From NCBI RefSeq assembly GCF_000347635.1, contig NC_020514.1:2108001-2172000 (forward strand): a stretch of 64,000 nt of DNA, written 5' to 3'. Below the pieces are notes generated by a model. It searched no databases. It saw only the letters and a program-made list of their open reading frames with translations, and was not told the origin of the DNA. The stretch comes from Paraglaciecola psychrophila 170 (GTDB taxonomy: Bacteria > Pseudomonadota > Gammaproteobacteria > Enterobacterales > Alteromonadaceae). Position numbers and translations under genes: made by a program. This document shows positions 46,895-56,500 of the stretch, piece after piece; position 1 is the stretch's first letter; each line of letters opens with the position of its first letter.

Positions 46895-47028
46895 GAGGAG
46901 CCTCCCTCTTCTTATCCAACGTTCCTAATTAAAGTTCCTAGTTAAAGTCATAGATGTCCCATTTAAAGTGGGGTTTGTCTATGGCCTTTACCAGCTTTAA
47001 ACAGATCACCTAAGCCCAATGGATAACA

Positions 47029-48546
47029 ATGAATTTTAAACGCACCTTATATCTAACGCACCGTTGGTTCGGCATTGTAATGTCGATGATATTCTTTCTT
47101 TGGTTTGCGTCGGGCATTGTGATGTTGTATGTCGAATACCCTGAACTGACCGAACGTGAACGGGTTAATGCTGCGTCTCTATTGGAATTAAAAGCCATAA
47201 ATACGAGTTTTTCTGACATTCAAGATCAAATTTTAAGTGAGTCAGCCATTAATCAATTGGACCTCTTGTCAGTACTAGGAAGACCTGCATACAAATTGAC
47301 GTTCGCTGATAACAGCAAAACGATTATTTACGCTGATAATGGCAATACGCTTAAGGACATTCAGCCGTCAGATGCTGAAAAAATAGCGACTTTATACGCG
47401 CAAAATAGTGACCCTACTTCGCAGAACAATGCGCCTGAATATTTAGCAAGTATAGAGATGGATCAGTGGACGGTTTATGGAGGATTCAATGAGCATCGCC
47501 CATTACATAAGGTGGGCCTTAATAATACAAAAGGCACTATTTTATATATATCCAGCTCTACAGGTGAGGTCCTTCGAGATACTCATAGCTATGAACGAAT
47601 GTGGAATTGGGTCGGTTCGACTATACATTGGATTTACCCAATGCAATTGCGCAAACATTCAAACCTTTGGGTCAACGTCGTCATTGTTATTTCGTTTGCG
47701 GGGGTTATTTCGGTTGTCTCAGGAACAATCGTTGGCTTTTTAAGGTTACGCCTAAAGCGTCGCTATAAAAATGGAGCGGTTACGCCGTATACAGGCATAC
47801 AAAAATGGCATCACCTTTTGGGTGTTATGTTTGCCCTTTTTATCACCATGTTTATAGTGAGTGGTCTTTTTTCAATGAACCCATTTGGGGTTTTCAACAA
47901 TAAGACCTCTTCTGTTGAGCAAATCAACCGTTATACCGGTGGCACTTATGACTTAACTAAGTTTGATCAGAGCCTTGAAAACCTAAGCGACAATGCCGAG
48001 ACAATGCAAGATATTAAAGAGCTCTCTTGGCAGATGCTTGACGGCGAAGGTTTACTCATTGCTAAAAGAGAAAATGGCAATAATTTACTAGACCCTCTGC
48101 GCATAGTGACTAACTTAAACGCAGAGGAACTCGAACCAAAAACGCGTTCCGCAATTTCTCAATTACTACCCGATAGTGAATTAGTCAAACTAGATAAAAT
48201 CACCGAATACGATAATTATTATTACACCACACATAACCGTTATATGCCCTTGCCGGTCTTTAGAGCTCGGTTTTCTGATATCGAAAACACTTGGTATTAC
48301 ATTGATGCCACAACAAGTAAAATATTAGCTCGTTCGACACAACCAGACCGGATAAAACGCTGGCTCTATAACGGTTTACATAGTTTGGATTTTCAATTTC
48401 TACTAGTAAATTGGCCGTTGCGGGAAGGTATAGTCATATTTTTATCGATAACCGGAGTTATATTCTCGTTAACCTCTTTGGTAATGGCCTGGCGCAGATT
48501 ACGAAAAAACAAATTATTAAAAACCAAACAATTAACGAATAGCTAA
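47029..48546 (+). CDS. PepSY-associated membrane protein
   Basis: The 505-aa protein of the PepSY_TM (PF03929) type begins YLTHRWFGIVMSMIFFLWF with conserved His in the first helix, has GSTIHWIYPMQLRKH near 195, helices at ~215, ~250 and ~450, and two periplasmic PepSY-like regions. Relatives sit beside siderophore receptors and are thought to act in reduction or release of the imported metal chelate. It is probably co-transcribed with the receptor 134 bases upstream. Confidence 0.87.
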   Translation: MNFKRTLYLTHRWFGIVMSMIFFLWFASGIVMLYVEYPELTERERVNAASLLELKAINTSFSDIQDQILSESAINQLDLLSVLGRPAYKLTFADNSKTIIYADNGNTLKDIQPSDAEKIATLYAQNSDPTSQNNAPEYLASIEMDQWTVYGGFNEHRPLHKVGLNNTKGTILYISSSTGEVLRDTHSYERMWNWVGSTIHWIYPMQLRKHSNLWVNVVIVISFAGVISVVSGTIVGFLRLRLKRRYKNGAVTPYTGIQKWHHLLGVMFALFITMFIVSGLFSMNPFGVFNNKTSSVEQINRYTGGTYDLTKFDQSLENLSDNAETMQDIKELSWQMLDGEGLLIAKRENGNNLLDPLRIVTNLNAEELEPKTRSAISQLLPDSELVKLDKITEYDNYYYTTHNRYMPLPVFRARFSDIENTWYYIDATTSKILARSTQPDRIKRWLYNGLHSLDFQFLLVNWPLREGIVIFLSITGVIFSLTSLVMAWRRLRKNKLLKTKQLTNS

Positions 48547-48594
48547 AATGAACAGATATTACTTTAAGGTCTCATCACCCTGTCATCTTATAAC

Positions 48595-48762
48595 CTAGTT
48601 GAGCTGTCTATTGGTTATAGAATCAACGAGAAAAGTCGAGTGACGGTTAATGCGCAGAATATCTTTGATTAACTCTTTTCAACAGCAGACCGCTAGACAG
48701 ACGGACAATGGCTGGTTAGACAACTAGGAAGCCTCAGTTTTACACTTGATTTTGATTTTTAA
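48595..48762 (+). pseudogene. 3' fragment of a second TonB receptor
   Basis: The frame reads VELSIGYRINEKSRVTVNAQ, NIFD, stop, LFSTADR, stop, TDGQW and LGSLSFTLDFDF. It aligns with the last 55 residues of the intact receptor (FLGYSINESARLTVNAKNIS ... LSLTLDLNF), including the barrel terminus. Two internal stops. It marks loss of a paralogous receptor from this spot. Confidence 0.8.
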
Positions 48763-48875
48763 AAAACTATTACAGTAAAAGTGTTGCTTGTATGGGTAGA
48801 CTGAAATGAATTTTTTTCGATCCATACATGTATCACTCCATTTTTATATGACTCAAAAAAACAGAGGGTGTCACG

Positions 48876-49367
48876 ATGAAATTAATAAACCTCATAGCTA
48901 CTGCTTCAGTACTATCGGCCTGCAGCCAACTACCTACGGGAACTGCTGACAATGCCTCACTTACATGGATGGAGGTTAAACCTGAGCCTTTTGCATACCA
49001 AGATCAGTCCGAAAAATACAAGTCTACCGAACTTGAGATCGTACTCGCTGCTGGTAGCGCCATGGAGCTTAAATTTGCCATGCAGAAGCACGATACGATG
49101 GTTTATCAATGGCAAGTGCAAGGAGATGCTGAAGGCCTTTCCCTAACAGAGTTTCATGGGCATACGGCAAAACCGGACGATGGCAGCCTAGGAACCTTGG
49201 TTTTCTACAAAAAGCATCAAGACAGTCAAGAAAGTGGCAGTTTGACTGCAGCATTCGCAGGTGACCACGGCTGGTATTTCGAGAATGACACAGACAAAGA
49301 CATTAGTATTCAACTCACGGCTGCAGGTTGGTACGAAAGTGTGAAGGAAATCCCCGTACCCAGGTAA
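48876..49367 (+). CDS. periplasmic lipoprotein of zinc clusters
   Basis: The 163-aa protein has a lipoprotein signal (MKLINLIATASVLSAC, lipobox LSAC). The C-terminal half (FAMQKHDTMVYQWQVQGD, SLTAAFAGDHGWYFENDTDK) resembles the beta-sandwich tail of proteins often labelled 'transmembrane anchor protein' that accompany COG0523 and ZIP genes. Several His (HGHT, GDHG) could bind metal. Function unproven; last gene of the island. Confidence 0.75.
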   Translation: MKLINLIATASVLSACSQLPTGTADNASLTWMEVKPEPFAYQDQSEKYKSTELEIVLAAGSAMELKFAMQKHDTMVYQWQVQGDAEGLSLTEFHGHTAKPDDGSLGTLVFYKKHQDSQESGSLTAAFAGDHGWYFENDTDKDISIQLTAAGWYESVKEIPVPR

Positions 49368-49728
49368 TCCATAAAGGTATCTACAAAGGCTGGCAGCTTA
49401 ACGTTTTTAGTCTTTGTATTTACTATGGTTAAACATAGACTAAGGCTCTCTGTTTATAGATATTTAGCTTCTAGATAGCTCTTCAAATACACAGGGTCAC
49501 CCATCTAGATTTTCATAATGTATTGATGCATACGCATCCCACAAAAGTACTCAGTGCCAGACAACGTTCAAGTGCTTTATCACAGATCTATGGCTTACTC
49601 CCAAGCTGCTAAGAAAACTTAAAAGGCAAAACTTAAATAGGCCACCCATAATAATTTGACTGATTTTTGTACTGTACTAAGTTTTGATAACACCAATTGA
49701 AATAGCACAAATTTAAAGGAGTCACTCA
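49368..49728. other. intergenic, nothing recognised
   Basis: AT-rich with no open frame above 40 codons and no strong hairpin. The last ~100 bases (ATAGGCCACCC onward) are probably the leader of the adjacent transposase gene. Confidence 0.5.
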
Positions 49729-49973
49729 TGCCCAAGCCTTGCTCTTCTGGGCAACCTCATCGACACCCCCTATTACCATTGCGTTTCACGTTGCGTTAGA
49801 CGTGCCTTTTTATGTGGTACGGTAGCCACGCTATTGACGAATATTCAGGTACGAGTTACGAGCACAGACGGACCTAGGTCGAAGACAAGGTGTTGTGGTT
49901 ACCGTTAGTATTTGCCATTGGTATATGCGCCTATGCTGTGATGAGCAATCATGTGCATTGGGTGCTGTGTGTG

Positions 49974-49997
49974 GATAAAGATAAAGATAAAGATAAA
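49974..49997 (+). repeat. (GATAAA)4 hexanucleotide repeat
   Basis: Four perfect GATAAA units follow GTG in the transposase frame and encode a Lys-Asp run (DKDKDKDK) where relatives have a single copy. Six-base units keep the frame, so this is slippage expansion without frameshift. Confidence 0.9.
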
Positions 49998-50234
49998 GAC
50001 ATGTCTTGGTCAGATAAACAAGTGGTAGGACGCTGGCATCGGTTACATAGAGGCACATTACTGAGCCAGAAATTCATGCGTAACGAGTTGTTAAGTGAGA
50101 GTGAATGGATAAGCCTTAAAGAGACTATCACTATATACCGTCAGCGTTTGTATGATATCAGTTGGTTGATGGCCAGTTTAAGCGAGCCCATCGCCAGGCA
50201 GGCCAATAAAGAAGACGGCTGTACAGGCCGATTT

Positions 50235-50306
50235 TATTCGCTGCCATCCCTGGCGCTCACCCTTCGGGCCAGCTGAAGCTGTTCAACTTTTTTTCCAGAA
50301 AAATTT
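50235..50306. repeat. REP-like palindromic insertion inside RAYT gene
   Basis: Between coding pieces CTGRF and EGRFKSQ lie ~72 extra bases with CTGGCGCTCACCCTTCGGGC and CAG forming a stem-loop (CTGGC/GCCAG), followed by CTTTTTTTCCAGAAAAATTT. Removing them restores the GRFWEGRF order of relatives. It looks like a REP element of the type these transposases mobilise. Confidence 0.6.
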
Positions 50307-50815
50307 GTGGGAAGGGCGTTTTAAATCTCAAGCCTGCTTTTACGACAAGAAGGGATGATGCTGCAGTCTTATCTTGTATGGCGCATGTCGACTTAAACCC
50401 GATTAGAGCTAAAATGGCAAAAACCTCCGAAACATCAAATCACACCAGCATTCAAAAACGAACCAATGCCATACAACAAAACAAACGCCAGCCTCATAAG
50501 CTACTGCCCCTTGTCGGCAACCCCAGACAAGACATGCCTCAAGGCATTGCCTTTTCTCTACAAGATTACTGTGAGCTGGTCGACACCACAGGCCGCATTA
50601 TCCGAGCAGATAAAGCAGGTGCAATCAACTCAGCACAAAGCTCCATTCTGAGTCGATTAGGCCTTTCTGAAGAGCAATGGATAACCCTGACTACCGAATT
50701 CGAGCAACACTTTTGTTATGCCGTTGGCGCAGAGCAGATGATGAAAAAATTCAAAACGCATACCCACAGAAAACCGATAGGTGGGGTGAGGCAGGCCAAA
50801 CGACTGCTATCCTAG

Positions 50816-51773
50816 AAAGACACAACAAACATTCAAACATCCCATTATTTTGTGCCTTTTTTTAATTGAAGAGGACGAAACATATCTAGAAATCAGCGTT
50901 CAACTCTTAGTTTTCTTAATGCAGCCAATACAGCCCCAGTTTTCCTACTGGCTTTACCCCATGACATTTTAAGCCCAAAATCAAGTGAGAAATATATACT
51001 TTTTATTTAATATTATTATGGATGGCCCATTTATTAGTGATTTATTACCGATAAATAACGCAGTTATTCAGCAGCAAAAAAAGAGCTTATACTTGGCTGG
51101 ATCACTCCAGCCAGCATTACGAAAACAACCGATACAAGTTACCCCATCAACCTAGTCGGCAACAGGTGAGGCAGATGAGGCAATTTAAATCACAAGGTTA
51201 GGCTCAACGTTTTCATTCATGTCATGGCGTGGTTAATAATCTATTCGGCTTGGTCGCCATTTAATGAAAGCGAGTAATTATAGAGTGTTTTATGACTGAG
51301 CGTTCGTTGAGTGGGAGAGGGTGAGTTGTGTCCAAAATTTGGCATAGGTAATTAAATTCCATTCAATTGATCCAATCCCGGTAACTTGACAGTGCTCGGT
51401 CATCAACTGCATTGCCCGAAATGTGAAACTGACGTAATCGCGTATGACTCATGCTTTTGTTTATTTAAGGTTAGAATTTCCTACAATAGCGGCATAAATT
51501 ACTCATCTTTAGCCGCTAAATTCCACTTTCGGTCGTTTATATATTATTGACAATGGCTAGAATTAGTATGCCTCTTCAGCGTAATTTACGTGTGTCTAAC
51601 TATACCAAGCCACAAGACCATCTAAAATCAGGTCTTACTTTTTTGACCTTTTTTAAAATCATCAGGTCAGATACTCTAAACTCATTGCAGTCTTAGCCTG
51701 TTGCATAGATGTGGTACTGTCTTGGTTATTATATTATTCAAATAGTAACTCATCACAACTAAGGAACCGCTGA
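50816..51773. other. intergenic with IS remnant and a possible terminator
   Basis: It contains the IS6-type fossil listed separately. Near the mscS side, AAGACC (51614-51619) and GGTCTT (51631-51636), followed by ACTTTTTTGACCTTTTTT, form a modest terminator-like hairpin. The remainder is AT-rich with no gene. Confidence 0.4.
51135..51330 (+). pseudogene. C-terminal remnant of an IS6-type transposase
   Basis: Reading frames give YKLPHQPSRQQVRQMRQFKS, stop, AQRFHSCHGVVNNLFGLV and, after a shift, HLMKASNYRVFYD and AFVEWERV. This is the conserved end of IS6/IS26-like transposases ('RxRxMRxFKSxxxAQRFLS...'). Stops and frameshifts throughout; no element ends were identified. Confidence 0.6.
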
Positions 51774-52604
51774 ATGGAAGAAATTATTGGATCAAACATA
51801 AATGTTTCACAGTTAATAGACCAAGGTATATCGCTGGTGATCACATACGCACCTAAGCTTGTGCTTGCTATTATTACATTAGTTGTTGGTTTATGGCTGA
51901 TCAACCGCTTTGTCGGAGTTCTAGACAAAAAGATTGGCGCTAAAGACCCAACACTGAATAAGTTTCTATGTGGACTAACTAGTGCAGTCATGAAAGTTAT
52001 GCTACTTATTTCAGTCGCCTCGATGATCGGTATTGCAACGACCTCGTTTATTGCGGTGATCGGTGCTGCAGGTCTTGCAATAGGACTTGCGTTACAGGGA
52101 AGCTTAGCCAATTTTGCTGGCGGTGTGCTGATCCTAATTTTTAAACCTTTCAAAGTGGGCGATACAATCGAAGCTCAAGGTTTTCATGGTGCTGTCACCG
52201 AAATCCAGATTCTCTATACTGTGGTGGATACTTTTGACAACCGGCGTATTGTCATTCCAAATGGGAGCTTATCTAATGCTACCCTGGTAAATGTCAGTAT
52301 TTACAAAAATCGTCGCTGCGACATGACCTTTGGGATCCACTACGACGACGACATCGACAAAGCGAAGGCTATTCTCCAACGTCTATTTGAGGAGGACGAA
52401 CGCTCCCTGAAAGATCCGGAGCCAAGAATCTGTGTTGGAAGCCTTGGAGATAACTCAGTCAATCTTATGTTCCGACCTTGGGTTGCTACTGATGATCTGT
52501 GGCCTTACTACTGGGACATGCATGAAAAAGTGAAAAAAGCCTTTGATAAGCAAGGTATTACCATTCCCTATCCTCAACGAGACATGCATATTTATAAGTC
52601 TTAG
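51774..52604 (+). CDS. mscS: MscS-type small-conductance mechanosensitive channel
   Basis: The 276-aa protein has three membrane segments; the pore helix AVIGAAGLAIGLALQGSLANFA has the Gly/Ala pattern of MscS TM3, followed by VGDTIEAQGFHGAVTEIQIL and PNGSLSNATLVNVS of the cytoplasmic beta domain. Length equals E. coli MscS (286). It releases solutes on hypo-osmotic shock. Single gene; a perfect hairpin follows 34 bases after the stop. Confidence 0.95.
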   Translation: MEEIIGSNINVSQLIDQGISLVITYAPKLVLAIITLVVGLWLINRFVGVLDKKIGAKDPTLNKFLCGLTSAVMKVMLLISVASMIGIATTSFIAVIGAAGLAIGLALQGSLANFAGGVLILIFKPFKVGDTIEAQGFHGAVTEIQILYTVVDTFDNRRIVIPNGSLSNATLVNVSIYKNRRCDMTFGIHYDDDIDKAKAILQRLFEEDERSLKDPEPRICVGSLGDNSVNLMFRPWVATDDLWPYYWDMHEKVKKAFDKQGITIPYPQRDMHIYKS

Positions 52605-52638
52605 CGATCACTGAACCTATTCCGTTATTCGAATTTCG

Positions 52639-52674
52639 CACACCGCCACTAAACTAAAATTTAGTGGCGGTGTG
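52639..52674. terminator. perfect 15-bp hairpin after mscS
   Basis: CACACCGCCACTAAA (52639-52653) is exactly complementary to TTTAGTGGCGGTGTG (52660-52674) around a six-base loop. No T-tract follows on either strand. It may act as a 3' end-stabilising hairpin or be half of a dispersed repeat. Confidence 0.6.
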
Positions 52675-53501
52675 TCCGTAGCGCAGCTGTTTGGCGAACA
52701 TCAACTGTTGATAAAAAGCTATTGATAAAAGCTGTTGATAAAATGCAAAGTGTTTAGTTGAGATCCCTTCACCTTGCTCAATTAACGTTATCGCCCAATT
52801 AGCTTGGCTTAAGTCCCTAACCACGCTAATGAGCTTGGTGCGCTGTTTAATCGACATCGAAGGCAATGCCTCATTCTGGCATTCGCCGTTTTATCGCAGA
52901 ATCAAAGTAACAGACATTTTTTTCATAGGTCACTAGAGTAGGACAAATTGAGCGACAATAGATACCTCTGGTGAGTACGCCGGAAAAAAACTGTCAAGGC
53001 AAGCGTCACGGCTAACCTAGCTTGTTGACAAAGATATACAGTAAGATTGCAGTCGCTGTTAGTGTCCGCTGTGGAGCATAGCCCTATCAGAAACCAAATA
53101 TCCCCAATGACAACTGATGATTATATCAAACCCGCCTGCCAGTTTATTAGGCAAGTCTGAGTTTTAAACATTGATATGCTCGTACACCAAATGAACGACT
53201 AGCCCTATTGTACATTAAGGCCAGTGCATTAAAGTATGTAGAGTATGGCCAAAGCCGACAATGGATTATTGAAGAACGGCTTAAAGCAAATGTTGTCTAG
53301 GATTTATAGCCTAGAATGTCGTTGTGAAGCTATAGTAAGCTCCTTTTCCCTTCGATTACCACATGTTCTAAAAGTAGGGCAAAAGTCAGCGTCACGTTGC
53401 TAATTTTGTTTGTCAATAATACATTAAGATGACGGATGCTCCGTCAAGGGTTCGCTTCGAATGTTAGTATCCAAAACGAACCGCTCTTTTATCTTTTATC
53501 C
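52675..53501. other. intergenic, decayed repeats only
   Basis: A minus-strand 70-codon frame (52654-52866, MSIKQRTKLISVVRDLSQAN) runs into the hairpin and is not a recognised protein. It carries a 13-14-bp tandem repeat (CTGTTGATAAAAAG-like, 52705-52744, three copies). Segments near 52985-53045 and 53375-53432 share TCA(A/G)-GCGTCACG and TTGT-TTGTCA-AATA-like strings, hinting at a diverged direct repeat. No gene supported. Confidence 0.4.
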
Positions 53502-56500
53502 TTAATCTTCTTCATCTAAGGTCATGAGTGACGTATTACCACCAGTAGCGGTGGTATTAATACTGATAGCTTTTTCTGTTAATAATCGTTGCATTAAATT
53601 ATCAAAATATTTTGAACTGATCACCGGTAAAATGGCACCTTGACGCTCTGCTAATTTCTCGCTGATATAATGTTTACGGTCACAATGACTATCAACAACA
53701 ACACCTGATAATCCAGGTTGTGCCAGCAACGTTGTTAAATGGCATAACCGTGCAATTTGAAAAACATTCTTATCTTCACCTGTTGCAATGAATTCATCTC
53801 TAAAAGCTATTGCTTCATCATAAAACAAGTCAGAAACAACCGAGATAATGGTATTACCGGTTGCCAAAGCCGTTACGACAGAAAGCAACCAAAAGTGAAA
53901 AGTAACATTTTCGTCAGCAAAACAGATGATGTTGCCACGATTTTCTAAATATAGAGTATTAGACTCTCCTGTTGGACCCGGTAAAACGGTTGGTTCCTTC
54001 AAGTGTTTTTCAATATCAATTAATTGTGAGCGCGCCGCCTTTAAAGTCTGCGTTAAATCGTCTGCTAAATTATCAATGATTTCGATATGCGCTATATTTG
54101 CTAATACTTCGCTAACACAAGATATACGGGTATTTAACTCGGTCAAACGCCATATTTTTTCTGCGGTACTCGCTCTGTCCATCAATAATACTGCTTGTGC
54201 ATCCGTATCGCGGTCTGAGGCTTCTGCTTGCTGTGGTAATAAATTGAGTTTCTTGGCACCGGGCGTTGTTATTTCTTTCACTAAACGCGTTAAATAATAT
54301 GGGCCACCTGCTTTTGGCCCTGTACCTGAAAGACCACGACCTCCAAAAGGTTGCACACCCACAATAGCACCAATAATATTGCGATTTATATACACGTTAC
54401 CTGCTCGTGATAGCTTCGCTAAATTTATGGCTCGCTGTTCAATGCGGGTATGGATACCCATAGTTAAGCCAAAACCTGTTGCATTAATATCATCAATAAC
54501 TTTTTCTATTTCATCGCCTTTAAAGCGAACAATATGGACACAGGGGCCAAATACCTCCTGCTTCAGCGCCCTAATACTTTCTATTTCATAAAGTCGTGGC
54601 GCAAAAAAGAAATGTTCGTTATCTGCTATTTCATTTGTTATTTCATCAGAAATATCACATTGGTATAATAGTTGGCCATGGGTTTTCATATAGTCACTGT
54701 GAGCATTGAGTGAATCTAGCGCTTTTTGATCAATGACAGGACCTATGTCAGTACTCAGTTTTTCTGGATTACCTACATGTAATTCTGCTAATGCGCCTTT
54801 AAGCATTGTAATAACATTATCAGCAATATCGTCTTGTAAAAATAACACTCGAAGTGCAGAACAACGCTGACCTGCAGATTGAAATCCTGAAGAAATAACA
54901 TCATCAATGACTTGTTCAGGTAGGGCAGTAGAGTCAACTAACATACAGTTTTGACCACCTGTCTCAGCAATAAAAGGGACTTGATCGCCGCCTCTATCAG
55001 CCAATGTTTGCGAAATTATAGTCGCTGTTTTAATTGAACCAGTAAAAATAACCGCTTGAACACGTGCATTAGGAATAATAACATTACCTACATTACTACC
55101 CTTTGCAATAACTGCTTGTACAACGCCATGTGGTAATCCAACAGATGTCATTAGTTCAATAGCGCGCAACGCAATTAAGCTTGTTTGCTCGGCTGGTTTA
55201 GCTAACACCGTATTACCAGTCGCAATGGCAGCAGTCACTTGCCCTATAAATATAGCTAACGGGAAGTTCCAAGGGCTGATACATAAGACCACACCACGGG
55301 CTTCTAAACGATCATCTTTTGCCAGTTCAATCGCTTGTTGTGCATAATAGCGACAAAAATCAACCGCCTCTTTGACTTCATCAATACCATCTTGTGCGGT
55401 TTTCCCTGCTTCTTTGATGCATAAGGCAATGAGCTCGTCGATATGATGTTCAAGTGCATCGGCAACACGGCATAATAAGGCCGCGCGTTCAGATACAGGC
55501 GTTTGTGACCATGAAGCAAATGCGTTTTGAGCGGTTTCGATCATCGCGAGCATTTCATCCTTGTTGTGATGTCGTTGAAAGCCAATAATTTCACTTTGCT
55601 TTGCTGGGTTCCTAATAGCAACAGACCCCTCTGGTACATCATCTTCAGAGAACAAGTTATCCATAAGCCAGTTGTCCAGTGATGTTTTTAAAGGGGTTAC
55701 TGTATTGATATCTGTTAAATCTAGACCCTTGGAATTATCTCGACCGGCACCTTTTTCATCATGGTATAACGCGATGGGTTTGATTATCTGGCCGTTATAT
55801 TTGTCTTTTAAGCGATGCATTTTATCAACGGGATCGACAAGCAAAGATTCGACCGGTTGTGACTCATCAATAATGGCATTAACAAAAGAAGAGTTAGCGC
55901 CATTTTCTAACAAACGACGCACTAAATAGGCGAGTAGCTCTTTATGAGGACCAACCGGTGCGTAGACGCGACATTGAACATTTTCATTGGCAACAACTTG
56001 ATCATATAACGAGCCGCCCATGCCATATAGGCATTGAAATTCAAAACTTGTTTTGTCATTGCCCGCCAGTTCAAGAATAGTAGCGACAGTATAAGCGTTA
56101 TGCGTAGCAAACTGTGGAAAAATAGTATCTCTATATTCTAATAATTTTTTCGCACAGGCGAGGTAAGATACATCAGTAGAAGCCTTGCGAGTGAATACCG
56201 GAAAATGCTGATAACCGCCTTTTTGGCTGTTTTTAATCTGAGTATCCCAATAAGCACCTTTTACTAAGCGCACCATCATTTTTCGGTCAACACGCATGGT
56301 GAGTTCACGTAACCAGTCAACTATAAAAATGGCGCGTTTTTGATAAGCTTGCAAGGCCATCGAAAAGCCATTCCAACCTTCTAACTCATCATCACTAAAT
56401 ACCGCCTCAATAACATCGAGGGATATATCTAATCGTTCAGATTCTTCCGCATCAACAGTTAAACCAATATTGTAGCTTTTGGCTTGCAAACAAAGTGCTT

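Larger units (their letters stand above)
49729..50815 (+). pseudogene. REP-associated tyrosine transposase (TnpA-REP/RAYT), broken
   Basis: Pieces in several frames give the family order: YYHCVSRCVRRAFLCG near 49775, AVMSNHVHWVL (the HUH-type His motif), then KQVVGRWHRLHRGT, CTGRF, EGRFKSQACF, and MAHVDLNPIRAKMAKTSETS with a C-terminal DNA-binding part to 50815. Frameshifts near 49770 and 50350 and a REP-like insertion at ~50235 inactivate it. Intact relatives (~300-330 aa) move or maintain REP sequences. Confidence 0.8.

Noticed and set aside
46895..47028. CCCATTTAAAGTGGG as a terminator between receptor and PepSY gene
   Set aside because: Stem of only four pairs without a proper T-tract; the genes are more likely co-transcribed.
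49831..50131. minus-strand frames rich in Leu-Tyr/Ser-Leu repeats
   Set aside because: Antisense reading of the (GATAAA)4 repeat in the transposase gene.
52654..52866. 70-codon minus-strand frame ending in the mscS hairpin
   Set aside because: Its end is the hairpin itself, it contains a low-complexity tandem repeat, and no family is recognised.
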